Below, piece after piece: positions 14,519 to 22,523 of a DNA stretch of 26,092 nucleotides. Every line of letters begins with the position of its first letter. Positions within the stretch are counted from its first letter, which is position 1. The notes beneath the pieces are model-generated. The model made no database searches, was not told the origin of the DNA, and saw only the letters and a list, made by a program, of their open reading frames with translations. Source of the stretch: JAKPRU01 sp029568995 (GTDB taxonomy: Bacteria; Hinthialibacterota; Hinthialibacteria; Hinthialibacterales; JAKPRU01). The position numbers and the translations under genes were made by a program. The stretch covers positions 1-26,092 of the forward strand of contig DAOMHQ010000052.1 of the NCBI GenBank assembly GCA_035430965.1, in the 5' to 3' direction.

Positions 14519-16848
14519 CACAACGGCGAGATCTCTGTTGCCTGGGATTGATTGTGGTCGCCGCACTTGCGATTCTCCCGAAACAGTTGCTCGGAACTCC
14601 CATCCGGTGGGATTTTATTCACGCCTACGGGGCGGATGTGTTTCTTCTATTTCGGATTGAGACCATTACGGGTCATTGGGAGAAGTATGCGTTGTTACTG
14701 GTGTTCTGGTTTTCCGGCTGGGGAGCGGGGCGACTCCTGCTTCGTCGGCTGATTCCGCAAGTGGAATGGCTTCACTCGTGGGCAGTGTCAACGCTGATCG
14801 GCTGGGGATTGCTGTCGCATGGGCTGTTTATGTTGGCGGCGCTGAAGAGGTTTCATTTTGCGGAAATTGCGTGCCTGTTGGGGGTGGGGTGTGTGGCGGG
14901 GGTATGGGAATATTTCACGGGCAAGATGCCTGTGCCACCCATTCTATTGCGGATTGTGGATTGTGGATTGCGGATTGCAGGCCGAGGAGAAGAGTGTGCG
15001 GAATTATCAACCCCACCCTACCCTCCCCAATCTTGGGGAGGGAGATTCTGGAAAACCCTTGGAGATTTGCTCCTCCGGACGCCGTCGGCGGTCGTTCTGA
15101 GTGTTGTGTGTATTGCGCTGTTGGCGGGTTCTTTTTTCTCGTCGTTGTTGCCGCCGACCCAATCCGATGCGCTTCGGTATCATCTCACGACACCAAAGAT
15201 CTGGCTGGAAGAGGGCGGTTTCCTGCGTATCCCACACCTTTCGTTTTCCAATTTCCCGATGACCATCGACATTCTGTATGCAATCCCGCTGGCGTTCGAG
15301 TTGCCGTCCGTGGCGAAGATGATTCATTGGTCGATGCTGGTGGCCTGCCTGGGATTGATCTACCGGATTGCCGTGCTGGGCGGTGGGCGCGTGGCGGGCG
15401 GACTCGCCATGGCGTTTTTTGCGAGTATTCCCTTTGTGCCGATCCTGGCATCGTGGGCGTTCAATGAAATGGGGCTGTGCGCGTATCTTCTGCTGGCAGT
15501 TGCTGCCGGGATTCATCTTGTAAACACTCAGACATTTTCCTGGCGATCCGCGCTGCTGTACGGAATGGCGGGCGGGTGGCTGCTGGGATGCAAATACACG
15601 GCGCTGATTTTTCTTTTTTCTCTTTCCCTATTGTTGATGATTCCACAATTTTCCGGCTTGTGGAATTGGAGAAGGTGCAAGGGGGTCATCGTGGGGTCCG
15701 TGATTGCGTTCCTGGTTGCATCCCCCTGGTATATCAAGAATGTGTTTTATCACGGGAATCCGGTTTATCCGATGGGAATCGGCGTGTTTGGCGAAGGGGA
15801 ATGGTCTGCGGCAAACGCGGCGTTTTTCTCTTTTCATGCCGGGCTGAAAGGGGATCTGAATGCGGCGGGGTTTCTGTCCTTTCCCGAAAAAATCGTGAAT
15901 ACACTCGGTCTGATAATCAAGCCGCTCTGGTCGCCGATTGATATCGGCAAGAACAATTTCGGAGATTGGCCGGTCAGTGCGTTGTACCTGATCGGTCTGC
16001 CTGGATTGTTCTTCTTTGGGCCAGAAGCGACCGCCAAGAGACTGCTGGCGGTGTTTGGAGGCGTGCTGTTTGTGATTTGGGCCTGGACCTACCGGGATGC
16101 GCGGTTTCTGTTGCCGTGTTTGAGTGTGCTGGCGATCCCGCTCGCGGTATGCACGGCCGGTCTCTGGCAGCGACAAGTTGTCTTTCGGTGGCTGGTGGTT
16201 TTTGTGGTGGCGTACTACGGCTTGTGGAATGCCGGGAAATTTTGCGACCGGAACGGGTTTTCGCCCTGGCGGGTGGTCGGGGGCATTGTGGATGAGGAGC
16301 GGTATCTGCGTTTGATCAACCAGACGACGCGCACGTTTTACCATGGCTTTGAAGCGGTGGCACAATTTGTTCCGCCGGATGAGAAGATCCTGATTCACGG
16401 GCAGCATTACAACTTTCATTGTCTCCGTCGATACCTGGGGGCGGACTGGTTCGATACGCCACCGTTGATCGGGATTGCGCGGGAGACGGGGACGGTGCAG
16501 GGAATCGTGAATGCCCTCAGGAAACAGGGGATCGGGTACGTTCTTTATGACAAAAAAACGATTCAGGACTACAATCAATCTATGGAGTTCCCTGCATATT
16601 GGCTTCTGTGCCTTCCCGCGCGGCAGACCGTGGAGTTTCTTGGACGATTGCGGGACCTGGAGCCATTGAGGATGAGAGATGCCGCTGCCCGGTGGGAGCA
16701 GGTGCGTGTGTGGCATGAGTCTGTTCGCACCGCGATTGAAGCGGATCCGGGATGGCAGAACCTTGAAGCATTTTGGCAGAGCTCCGTTCTGGAAATTGTG
16801 TACAATAAGGATGGGATGATCCTGGCCCGGTTGAAACCCCAGGGATAG
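14515..16848 (+). CDS. Polytopic membrane protein, GT-C glycosyltransferase-like
   Basis: Predicted 777-residue inner-membrane protein with roughly 12-14 hydrophobic helices (for example residues 8-24, 57-75, 88-131, 190-212, 280-345 and several between 380 and 570) and a soluble C-terminal part from about 590. The loop PPTQSDALRYHLTTPKIW (Asp218) resembles the first extracytoplasmic loop of GT-C enzymes of the ArnT/PMT kind, where an acidic residue binds the lipid-linked sugar or metal, so a polyprenyl-phosphate-sugar-dependent glycosyltransferase is likely. Residues about 135-177 are unusual: they are encoded by a cluster of dispersed repeats at 14917-15050 and read TGKMPVPP... GLRIAG... 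TPPYPPQSWGG, with no hydrophobic or conserved character. The ATG overlaps the upstream stop by four bases. It ends three bases before the TPR gene. Possible role: surface polysaccharide or pilin glycosylation; this is inference. Confidence 0.8.
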   Translation: MTQRRDLCCLGLIVVAALAILPKQLLGTPIRWDFIHAYGADVFLLFRIETITGHWEKYALLLVFWFSGWGAGRLLLRRLIPQVEWLHSWAVSTLIGWGLLSHGLFMLAALKRFHFAEIACLLGVGCVAGVWEYFTGKMPVPPILLRIVDCGLRIAGRGEECAELSTPPYPPQSWGGRFWKTLGDLLLRTPSAVVLSVVCIALLAGSFFSSLLPPTQSDALRYHLTTPKIWLEEGGFLRIPHLSFSNFPMTIDILYAIPLAFELPSVAKMIHWSMLVACLGLIYRIAVLGGGRVAGGLAMAFFASIPFVPILASWAFNEMGLCAYLLLAVAAGIHLVNTQTFSWRSALLYGMAGGWLLGCKYTALIFLFSLSLLLMIPQFSGLWNWRRCKGVIVGSVIAFLVASPWYIKNVFYHGNPVYPMGIGVFGEGEWSAANAAFFSFHAGLKGDLNAAGFLSFPEKIVNTLGLIIKPLWSPIDIGKNNFGDWPVSALYLIGLPGLFFFGPEATAKRLLAVFGGVLFVIWAWTYRDARFLLPCLSVLAIPLAVCTAGLWQRQVVFRWLVVFVVAYYGLWNAGKFCDRNGFSPWRVVGGIVDEERYLRLINQTTRTFYHGFEAVAQFVPPDEKILIHGQHYNFHCLRRYLGADWFDTPPLIGIARETGTVQGIVNALRKQGIGYVLYDKKTIQDYNQSMEFPAYWLLCLPARQTVEFLGRLRDLEPLRMRDAAARWEQVRVWHESVRTAIEADPGWQNLEAFWQSSVLEIVYNKDGMILARLKPQG
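14917..15050. repeat. Cluster of three dispersed repeat types inside a coding sequence
   Basis: Three elements lie in a row within the GT-C-like gene. The first, at 14919-14940, contains GGGCAAGATGC, the reverse of the 11-mer in the hairpin at 11587-11605. The second, at 14949-14976, is four tandem copies of a heptamer G(C/T)GGATT. The third, at 15006-15050, has a perfect ten-base-pair stem CCCTCCCCAA (15021-15030) with TTGGGGAGGG (15033-15042) and flanks like the intergenic element at 6270-6310. The reading frame stays open throughout. Confidence 0.7.
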
Positions 16849-16851
16849 ACC

Positions 16852-19428
16852 ATGAAGAAGATTCTGGTTCCTCTCGTACTCGCTGTGCTTCTGGGTCTCG
16901 TGATCGGATTTGTGCTGTATATCCGATACGAGCGTAGTTCTGCATTGATTGTGGCAAAGGCCCACTTGAGAAAAGGCCGATGGCAGGAGGCGCTGCAAAC
17001 GGTCAAACAGGTCTATGAGCGGGACAAACGAGACCTTGACGTGTCGTTGATCGTGGCGCAGGCGCAACGGGGGCTTGGAGAGACCGATGCCGCATTGATG
17101 ACTCTCACGTCGTTTATTCCGCCTGCCGGACGGGACCCGAAGACTTTGGATCTCGCAGGTTGGATTCAACTGGATGCGGGCGACGCGGAAGCCGCGCAGG
17201 AACAGTTCACCGTGCTTGGCGAAACCCCCGAATACAATACTCAGTCGCTGGTGGGAACCGCCGCGGTGAGATTGCTTCAGAGTGGCGGCTATTCCGAGCG
17301 ACTGTTGTCCGAGGCCCGCCATTTCCTCAACTTGGCGATTGCCCAGGACCCAGGGATCGGATTGGCGCATCTCGTGCTGGGAAAAGTGGCGCTTGCCCAG
17401 CGCAACCTGGCGGAAGCGGGATCGGCAGCGGAACAGGCCATCAACCTGATGGAGAATCCCGCGAGGGCTTACTTGCTGCGCGGGGAGATCCGTCTGGTGA
17501 AACGTCAATTCGATCACGCCGAATCCGATTTCCGCGAAGCGTTGGAACTGGGCGCACCGGCTCCGGCGGTCACCCGGCAACGGGCGCTTCTGGACTATCA
17601 CCAGGGATTCATCGAGAAAGCGGCCTCTTCGCTGCAAGAGATTGCAGAACAGAATACGCCGGAGGGATTTCAATCGCGTTTGAATCTCGCGGCGATCTAC
17701 GCACTGATGGGAGAACCGACCCGCATCACCGAGATGTTATCCCCCGTCAAGGACAAGGTTGAGTCTCCGATTCTGCTTCTTCAGTTGTATGAAGCGTATC
17801 TGGTCGCCGGTCAGCGGGACGAAGCGGAATCGACCCTGCGCGAGTTGATCCAGGAATCGCCGGTGTTTGTCGCAGGACTTCTGGAGGAGGCGATCCGGAA
17901 ATGCGCTGTCGGTGAGAGTTGGACGGGTCCCCCGTTTGCCGGGGCCTCATCCGATGGCGTTCCGGAGAATATCTGGGTGGCTTTCTTTCAGCAGACGGCC
18001 TCACTCCTGGAAGGGAATCCGACGCGTGCCCTGGAGAGTTCCGAGGCGGTTCTTCGGCAGTCCGCACCGCCGCTGGCGTTTCTGAATACGGCGCTGGCGG
18101 CCCTTTTCCTGGGCCGACCGCAAGAGGCGCGAGAAACTCTTTCGCGTGTCAGCGCCCGACTTGCGGGCGATCCGCGCCTTGTGCGGATTTCCGTCTTGGC
18201 GGAACAGCATTCCGGACATCTTCGGCTGGCATTGGCGCATGTCCCGGAAGGCAATACCGCCGAGGACCTCTGGCTTCGTGTCCAACTGCTGATAAGGGCT
18301 TACCGATTCGACGAGGCGGAAGAGGCGCTGAAGCAAAGCAATCTGTTGCCCTCCAACCGATACCTGTTGCTCAAGTCGGTGCTTGCTGCCATACAGGGCC
18401 GGTATTCCGAAGCGGAAATACTCCTGAATCGAATTGATTCGACCCATGTGGACCCGGACCCGGCGTTTCCGGATTGGTGCGATCTGATCCGATCCTGCTG
18501 CACTGCGATGTCCGGAGACAGGAACCGGGCAGGGGAGTTGCTGTATCGACTCACGCGGGCCGATTCTCCCCTGTACGACCCGGCCAAGGCGCTCGCGCTG
18601 CGGTTTGGGATTACCGGCCAGGCAGGCGGCACGGAGACACAGCCTCCCGCTGACGGAACCCCGTTCTACGCGTACGAGATTGCTTCCCGGCTGGAACAGG
18701 CTGGACAGCCTGAAGAAGCCATTTTGCGGTATCGTTCCATCGTGGAGAAAAATCCGGATTTTGTTCCGGCCCTGGATCGGTTGGCGTATCTCTTCCGGCT
18801 ACGGGGCAATTCGGATGTTGCACAGCAGTATTATCAGGACTTGCTCGAGCTGGGATCGAATCGAAGTGCAGTGCAACGGAATCTGGCCTGCCTGGCATGG
18901 GAAGCCGGAGACACCGATTCCGCCGAGAGTTACTTTGCCGAAGCCGAGGAGTCGAGCACGGATCGTTCGGATTTGAATGCGGAGTATTGCCTGTTACTAC
19001 TGCGCAACGGAGAAATCGAGAAAGTGCGGAAGTTGCTGGGACCGTTTCGGCAGGGCGCGGGACCGGCGGTTCTGGCCTTACATGGATACCTGGCCGCGAT
19101 GGAGAAGAACTGGGCGAGAGCCGCACTTCTCTTGCAGCAGGCTGCAAAACAACGTCCCGATGACGCCTGGATTTGGATGAACCATGGTGTGACAATGGTT
19201 CGTTTGGGAAGATATACGGAGGCGGAAGAGGCTTTTCAGAACACCCTGCGGATCGAGCCGACATCGGCGGACGGGCATCGATTGCTGGGGCAGTTGTATG
19301 CGGACCAGGGCTTATATCAATCGGCACACCGAGCGCTTTCCACTTCTCTGCGATACAAGCCCGATCAACCGAATGTCCGGGTGATGATCGAGCGGATTGC
19401 AGGCTGGATCGGCTCTCCGGGGGCTTGA
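16852..19428 (+). CDS. Membrane-anchored tetratricopeptide repeat protein
   Basis: Predicted 858-residue protein with an uncleaved N-terminal anchor (about residues 4-24, MKKILVPLVLAVLLGLVIGF...) followed by a long, almost continuous array of TPR helix pairs. Clear units show the A-x-x-x-x-x-G-R/D-x-x-E-A pattern, for example GRWQEALQTVKQVY near 43-56 and, at the end, GRYTEAEEAFQNTLRIEP and GLYQSAHRALSTSLRYKP near 785-840. The array is probably in the periplasm and should act as a scaffold for protein assembly; similar proteins occur beside exopolysaccharide, PEP-CTERM and pilus gene sets. It starts three bases after the GT-C-like gene, so the two are cotranscribed and may work together. It is followed by 183 non-coding bases with the pilus-operon promoter. 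No enzyme domain is seen. Confidence 0.9.
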   Translation: MKKILVPLVLAVLLGLVIGFVLYIRYERSSALIVAKAHLRKGRWQEALQTVKQVYERDKRDLDVSLIVAQAQRGLGETDAALMTLTSFIPPAGRDPKTLDLAGWIQLDAGDAEAAQEQFTVLGETPEYNTQSLVGTAAVRLLQSGGYSERLLSEARHFLNLAIAQDPGIGLAHLVLGKVALAQRNLAEAGSAAEQAINLMENPARAYLLRGEIRLVKRQFDHAESDFREALELGAPAPAVTRQRALLDYHQGFIEKAASSLQEIAEQNTPEGFQSRLNLAAIYALMGEPTRITEMLSPVKDKVESPILLLQLYEAYLVAGQRDEAESTLRELIQESPVFVAGLLEEAIRKCAVGESWTGPPFAGASSDGVPENIWVAFFQQTASLLEGNPTRALESSEAVLRQSAPPLAFLNTALAALFLGRPQEARETLSRVSARLAGDPRLVRISVLAEQHSGHLRLALAHVPEGNTAEDLWLRVQLLIRAYRFDEAEEALKQSNLLPSNRYLLLKSVLAAIQGRYSEAEILLNRIDSTHVDPDPAFPDWCDLIRSCCTAMSGDRNRAGELLYRLTRADSPLYDPAKALALRFGITGQAGGTETQPPADGTPFYAYEIASRLEQAGQPEEAILRYRSIVEKNPDFVPALDRLAYLFRLRGNSDVAQQYYQDLLELGSNRSAVQRNLACLAWEAGDTDSAESYFAEAEESSTDRSDLNAEYCLLLLRNGEIEKVRKLLGPFRQGAGPAVLALHGYLAAMEKNWARAALLLQQAAKQRPDDAWIWMNHGVTMVRLGRYTEAEEAFQNTLRIEPTSADGHRLLGQLYADQGLYQSAHRALSTSLRYKPDQPNVRVMIERIAGWIGSPGA

Positions 19429-19468
19429 AACGAACGAGCGAGTCGAAGGGCAATATCGGGATGATTGC

Positions 19469-19498
19469 TTGACGGCTCTTTCGCGGAATGGCTATCAT
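19469..19498 (+). promoter_or_regulatory. Candidate sigma70 promoter for the pilus motor operon
   Basis: TTGACG at 19469-19474 and TATCAT at 19493-19498 are separated by 18 bases. Transcription would start near 19505, about 105 bases before the first pilB ATG. It is in the only sizeable gap (19429-19611) between the birA-TPR operon and the pilus genes, which supports it as the operon promoter. Confidence 0.5.
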
Positions 19499-19611
19499 TT
19501 TTAGATGGGTGACGAATCATCGTGCCGTGGTTTTGTCCGGCCGCGCCATCCGAGGCAGTACGGATTCTGCAACCATCAGAAAGCAACCCTCTTCAAAAGG
19601 AACCGGGAGTT

Positions 19612-21327
19612 ATGGCTCAGGAACAGACGGAAAACACTGCGATCCTCAATGGAGATACGGAAGACACCGATTTCGAGCCGAAGAGCGGCAGAGTAGGAGC
19701 CTCCGAAGAGGAAAGCGCACAACGCATTTCCGATATCGATTACTCCACGGTGGAAACCACCGCAGTTGAGGACCGGATGGAGGTCCTTGCCAAACAGACG
19801 GGGATGGAAGTGATTCAGCTTCGCAAAACCCGCCTGTTGCCGGAAGTGGTGAATCTGCTGCCGAAAAAAACCGCGATGCGGTACAACGTGATCGTCACCG
19901 ATTCTCAAGATGGGAAAGTCACGGTGGCGGTGGGCGATCCACACAATGTGGAGGCCATGGACACGGTCTCTCTTCTGCTTCCCGGCAGACAATTGCGATG
20001 GGTTCTTGCCCGCCCGGACGAAATTAAATGGTCTATCGAACGTTATTACACCGGGGAGACCGCGATGGTGGAGGATATGCTGACCGAAATCAGCGAAGCC
20101 GCCTCCGATGGTCCCGCCACATATGAGCAGGCGTTACGGGAAATCACAACCGATGAAGAAGGTCCCATCAAACGGCTTGTGGATTTGATCTTCACCGAAG
20201 CGCTACGCATGAGATCTTCCGATATCCATTTTGAACCATTCGAGGACAAGTTCCGAATCCGGTTCCGAATTGACGGTGTGCTGCATGAGATCCAATCGCC
20301 GGACAAGACGCTGCAGGGGCCGATCCTGTCTCGTCTCAAGCTGATGGCCGGAATGGATCTGGCCGAGAAGCGCGTGCCTCAGGACGGTCGTATTCAGCAG
20401 GTGGTGCTCGGAAGGGAATTGGACTTCCGTGTGTCCGCCCTTCCCGCTCTTCACGGAGAAAGCATCGTGCTCCGTATTCTGGAGAAATCCGGAGTACTTC
20501 TGGGATTGGAGCAGATCGGATTCCTGGAGGACAACATCGAGAGATTCAAATCGATGATTCGCCGTCCAAACGGGATCATCCTCATGACAGGGCCGACCGG
20601 TTCCGGGAAGACGACAACACTCTATTCCGCGCTGAACGTCATCAATAATGTCGATACGAAAATCGTCACCGTGGAAAATCCGGTGGAATATCAGATCGAG
20701 GGAATTAACCAGGTTCAGGTGAATGACGAAATCGGATTGACTTTCTCCAAGGCTCTGCGGTCCATTCTACGCCAGGCGCCGAACGTCATCCTCGTCGGTG
20801 AAATTCGTGACCTGGAAACCGGTGAAATCGCCATCAGCGCGGCCATGACCGGGCACCTGGTTTTCTCCACACTGCACACGAATGACGCACCGGGAGCCAA
20901 TACCCGTCTGGTGGAAATGGGGATCAAGCCGTTCCTGGTGGCTTCCGCCATCCAGGCCGTGATTGCCCAACGTCTTGTGCGAACAATCTGCAAAGAATGC
21001 AAGGAAGTATACGAGGCCGATCCCACGATTATTAAGAACCTCGGATTTGAACCGGATGAGTATAAGGGCGTACCGTTCTATCGCGGACGCGGTTGTGAAA
21101 TCTGCAATTATACAGGGTATAAAGGCCGTACCGCCATTCACGAAGTCATGGAGAACTCGGACGAGATTCGGAACCTGGTTATGGAGAACTCCGGTTCCGA
21201 CGTGATCCGCAAAGTGGCGCGGCAACAGGGCATGCGCACCCTGCGTGAGGACGGATGGAAGAAGATTCTCCGTGGGGATACCACGATGGTTGAGGTGGCG
21301 AGAATTACCGCGGGCGACGAGATATAG
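19612..21327 (+). CDS. pilB: Type IV pilus/type II secretion assembly ATPase, first PilB paralogue
   Basis: Cytoplasmic hexameric ATPase of the GspE/PilB family that powers pilus extension. It has 571 residues from the ATG at 19612, which has GGGAG and AAAGGA upstream; an in-frame start at 19522 would add 30 residues and overlap the promoter region. Residues 1-50 are acidic and look disordered. An MshEN/GSPII_E_N-like domain covers about 53-145. The ATPase core has Walker A GPTGSGKT at 327-334, the Asp box and Walker B VILVGEIRD near 392-400, HLVFSTLHTNDAPGA, and the zinc tetracysteine with Cys460/Cys463 and Cys495/Cys498 (CKEC and CEIC). The tetracysteine marks it as PilB/GspE rather than PilT. 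A second PilB lies two genes downstream. The RLG-type c-di-GMP motif at the front of some MshEN domains is not evident. Confidence 0.95.
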   Translation: MAQEQTENTAILNGDTEDTDFEPKSGRVGASEEESAQRISDIDYSTVETTAVEDRMEVLAKQTGMEVIQLRKTRLLPEVVNLLPKKTAMRYNVIVTDSQDGKVTVAVGDPHNVEAMDTVSLLLPGRQLRWVLARPDEIKWSIERYYTGETAMVEDMLTEISEAASDGPATYEQALREITTDEEGPIKRLVDLIFTEALRMRSSDIHFEPFEDKFRIRFRIDGVLHEIQSPDKTLQGPILSRLKLMAGMDLAEKRVPQDGRIQQVVLGRELDFRVSALPALHGESIVLRILEKSGVLLGLEQIGFLEDNIERFKSMIRRPNGIILMTGPTGSGKTTTLYSALNVINNVDTKIVTVENPVEYQIEGINQVQVNDEIGLTFSKALRSILRQAPNVILVGEIRDLETGEIAISAAMTGHLVFSTLHTNDAPGANTRLVEMGIKPFLVASAIQAVIAQRLVRTICKECKEVYEADPTIIKNLGFEPDEYKGVPFYRGRGCEICNYTGYKGRTAIHEVMENSDEIRNLVMENSGSDVIRKVARQQGMRTLREDGWKKILRGDTTMVEVARITAGDEI

Positions 21328-21418
21328 GCCCGGATCGAACGATAAACCGAAGTTTATACTTCAGGCACCGGAGGCAGATTGGACCTTGGTCAACACAAGA
21401 AAGACTACCAAATATGAA

Positions 21419-22474
21419 ATGACGGATCTTCTGAAGATTGTCGTGGAGCGGGATGCTTCCGATCTTCATTTGCGCGTGGGCCGCCCCCCCGTGATTCGGA
21501 TTGACGGTCGACTCGAGGATCTTGGAAACGAGCCGCTCCGCCCCGAGGACACGGAATACCTGATGCAGAGCATCTCGCCGGACATGCACCGCGAGGCCAT
21601 CGCGGAAATCGGCTCTGCCGACTATGGGTATGCGTTCCAGAACCTGGCCCGGTTCCGTGTTTCCATCTTCCGAAACATGGGGAATTACGGGATGGTCATG
21701 CGTCTGATTCCGTCCCGCATTCTCAGTTTCGAGCAGCTGGGATTGCCCATCGACGCGATCAAGGAGCTGCTGCATCGACCTCGTGGACTCGTTCTGGTTG
21801 TGGGGCCGACGGGTTCCGGGAAGACGACAACCCTCGCGTCAATGATCGACTATATCAACCGCGAACGCGATACGCACATCATCACGATTGAAGACCCGAT
21901 TGAGTATTACCATCCGCACCGGCGGTCCATTGTGACGCACCGGGAGCTGCATATCGATGTGGTTTCCTTTGCGCATGGATTGCGGGCGGCGTTGCGCCAG
22001 GACCCGGATGTGATTCTGGTCGGCGAAATGCGCGACCCGGAAACCATGAGCGCCGCCATCACGGCGGCGGAAACCGGCCACCTGGTGTTCGCCACGCTCC
22101 ACACCAACAGCGCCTCCCAGACCATCAACCGAATCGTGGACGCATTCCCGGTCAACCAGCAGGAGCAGATCCGAATGCAGTTGTCTGTGACCATGATTGC
22201 CTCCATCGCCCAGCAGTTGATGGGACGAAAGGGAGGCAAGGGCCGAATCGCGGCCTATGAAATCATGCTGATGACACCGGCTATCGCGAACCTGATTCGG
22301 GAACGGAAAACCAACCGAATTCTTTCCATGATTCAGACCGGTGCACGGTTGGGAATGACAACCCTGGATGCATTTCTGCTGCGGTTGGTGAAAGCCGATC
22401 TCATTACGGCGGAGACCGCCATGGAACGGTGTCAGGATCCGGAAGACATGCGCCATAAACTGATGTTTTCCTGA
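21419..22474 (+). CDS. pilT: Type IV pilus retraction ATPase PilT
   Basis: Cytoplasmic hexameric ATPase that depolymerises type IV pili for twitching motility and DNA uptake. It has 351 residues, the usual PilT size. Visible landmarks are the N-terminal LLKIVVERDASDLHLRVG, Walker A GPTGSGKT at 129-136, the Asp box ITIEDPIEY at 155-163, Walker B VILVGEMRD at 198-206, the His box TGHLVFATLHTN at 219-230, and the PilT-specific AIRNLIRE motif present as AIANLIRE at 288-295. It lacks the zinc tetracysteine of PilB. The ATG at 21419 gives the standard start, although its ribosome site is weak; an in-frame TTG at 21386, with GGAGG eleven bases upstream, is an alternative that adds 11 residues. It lies 91 bases after the first pilB and 49 bases before the second. 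Confidence 0.95.
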   Translation: MTDLLKIVVERDASDLHLRVGRPPVIRIDGRLEDLGNEPLRPEDTEYLMQSISPDMHREAIAEIGSADYGYAFQNLARFRVSIFRNMGNYGMVMRLIPSRILSFEQLGLPIDAIKELLHRPRGLVLVVGPTGSGKTTTLASMIDYINRERDTHIITIEDPIEYYHPHRRSIVTHRELHIDVVSFAHGLRAALRQDPDVILVGEMRDPETMSAAITAAETGHLVFATLHTNSASQTINRIVDAFPVNQQEQIRMQLSVTMIASIAQQLMGRKGGKGRIAAYEIMLMTPAIANLIRERKTNRILSMIQTGARLGMTTLDAFLLRLVKADLITAETAMERCQDPEDMRHKLMFS

Positions 22475-22523
22475 TAAAGACTGGGCAAGCATCCGACCCG
22501 GTCGGATAAAGCAAGGAGAAACC

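Noticed and set aside
14949..14976. Possible CRISPR-like direct repeats
   Set aside because: The units are contiguous seven-base repeats without spacers, inside a coding sequence.
15628..17673. Long minus-strand open frame of 681 residues opposite the membrane and TPR genes
   Set aside because: Its product is Arg/Gln/His/Pro-rich with no family features, and it is antisense to two well-supported genes; it is a by-product of their codon use.
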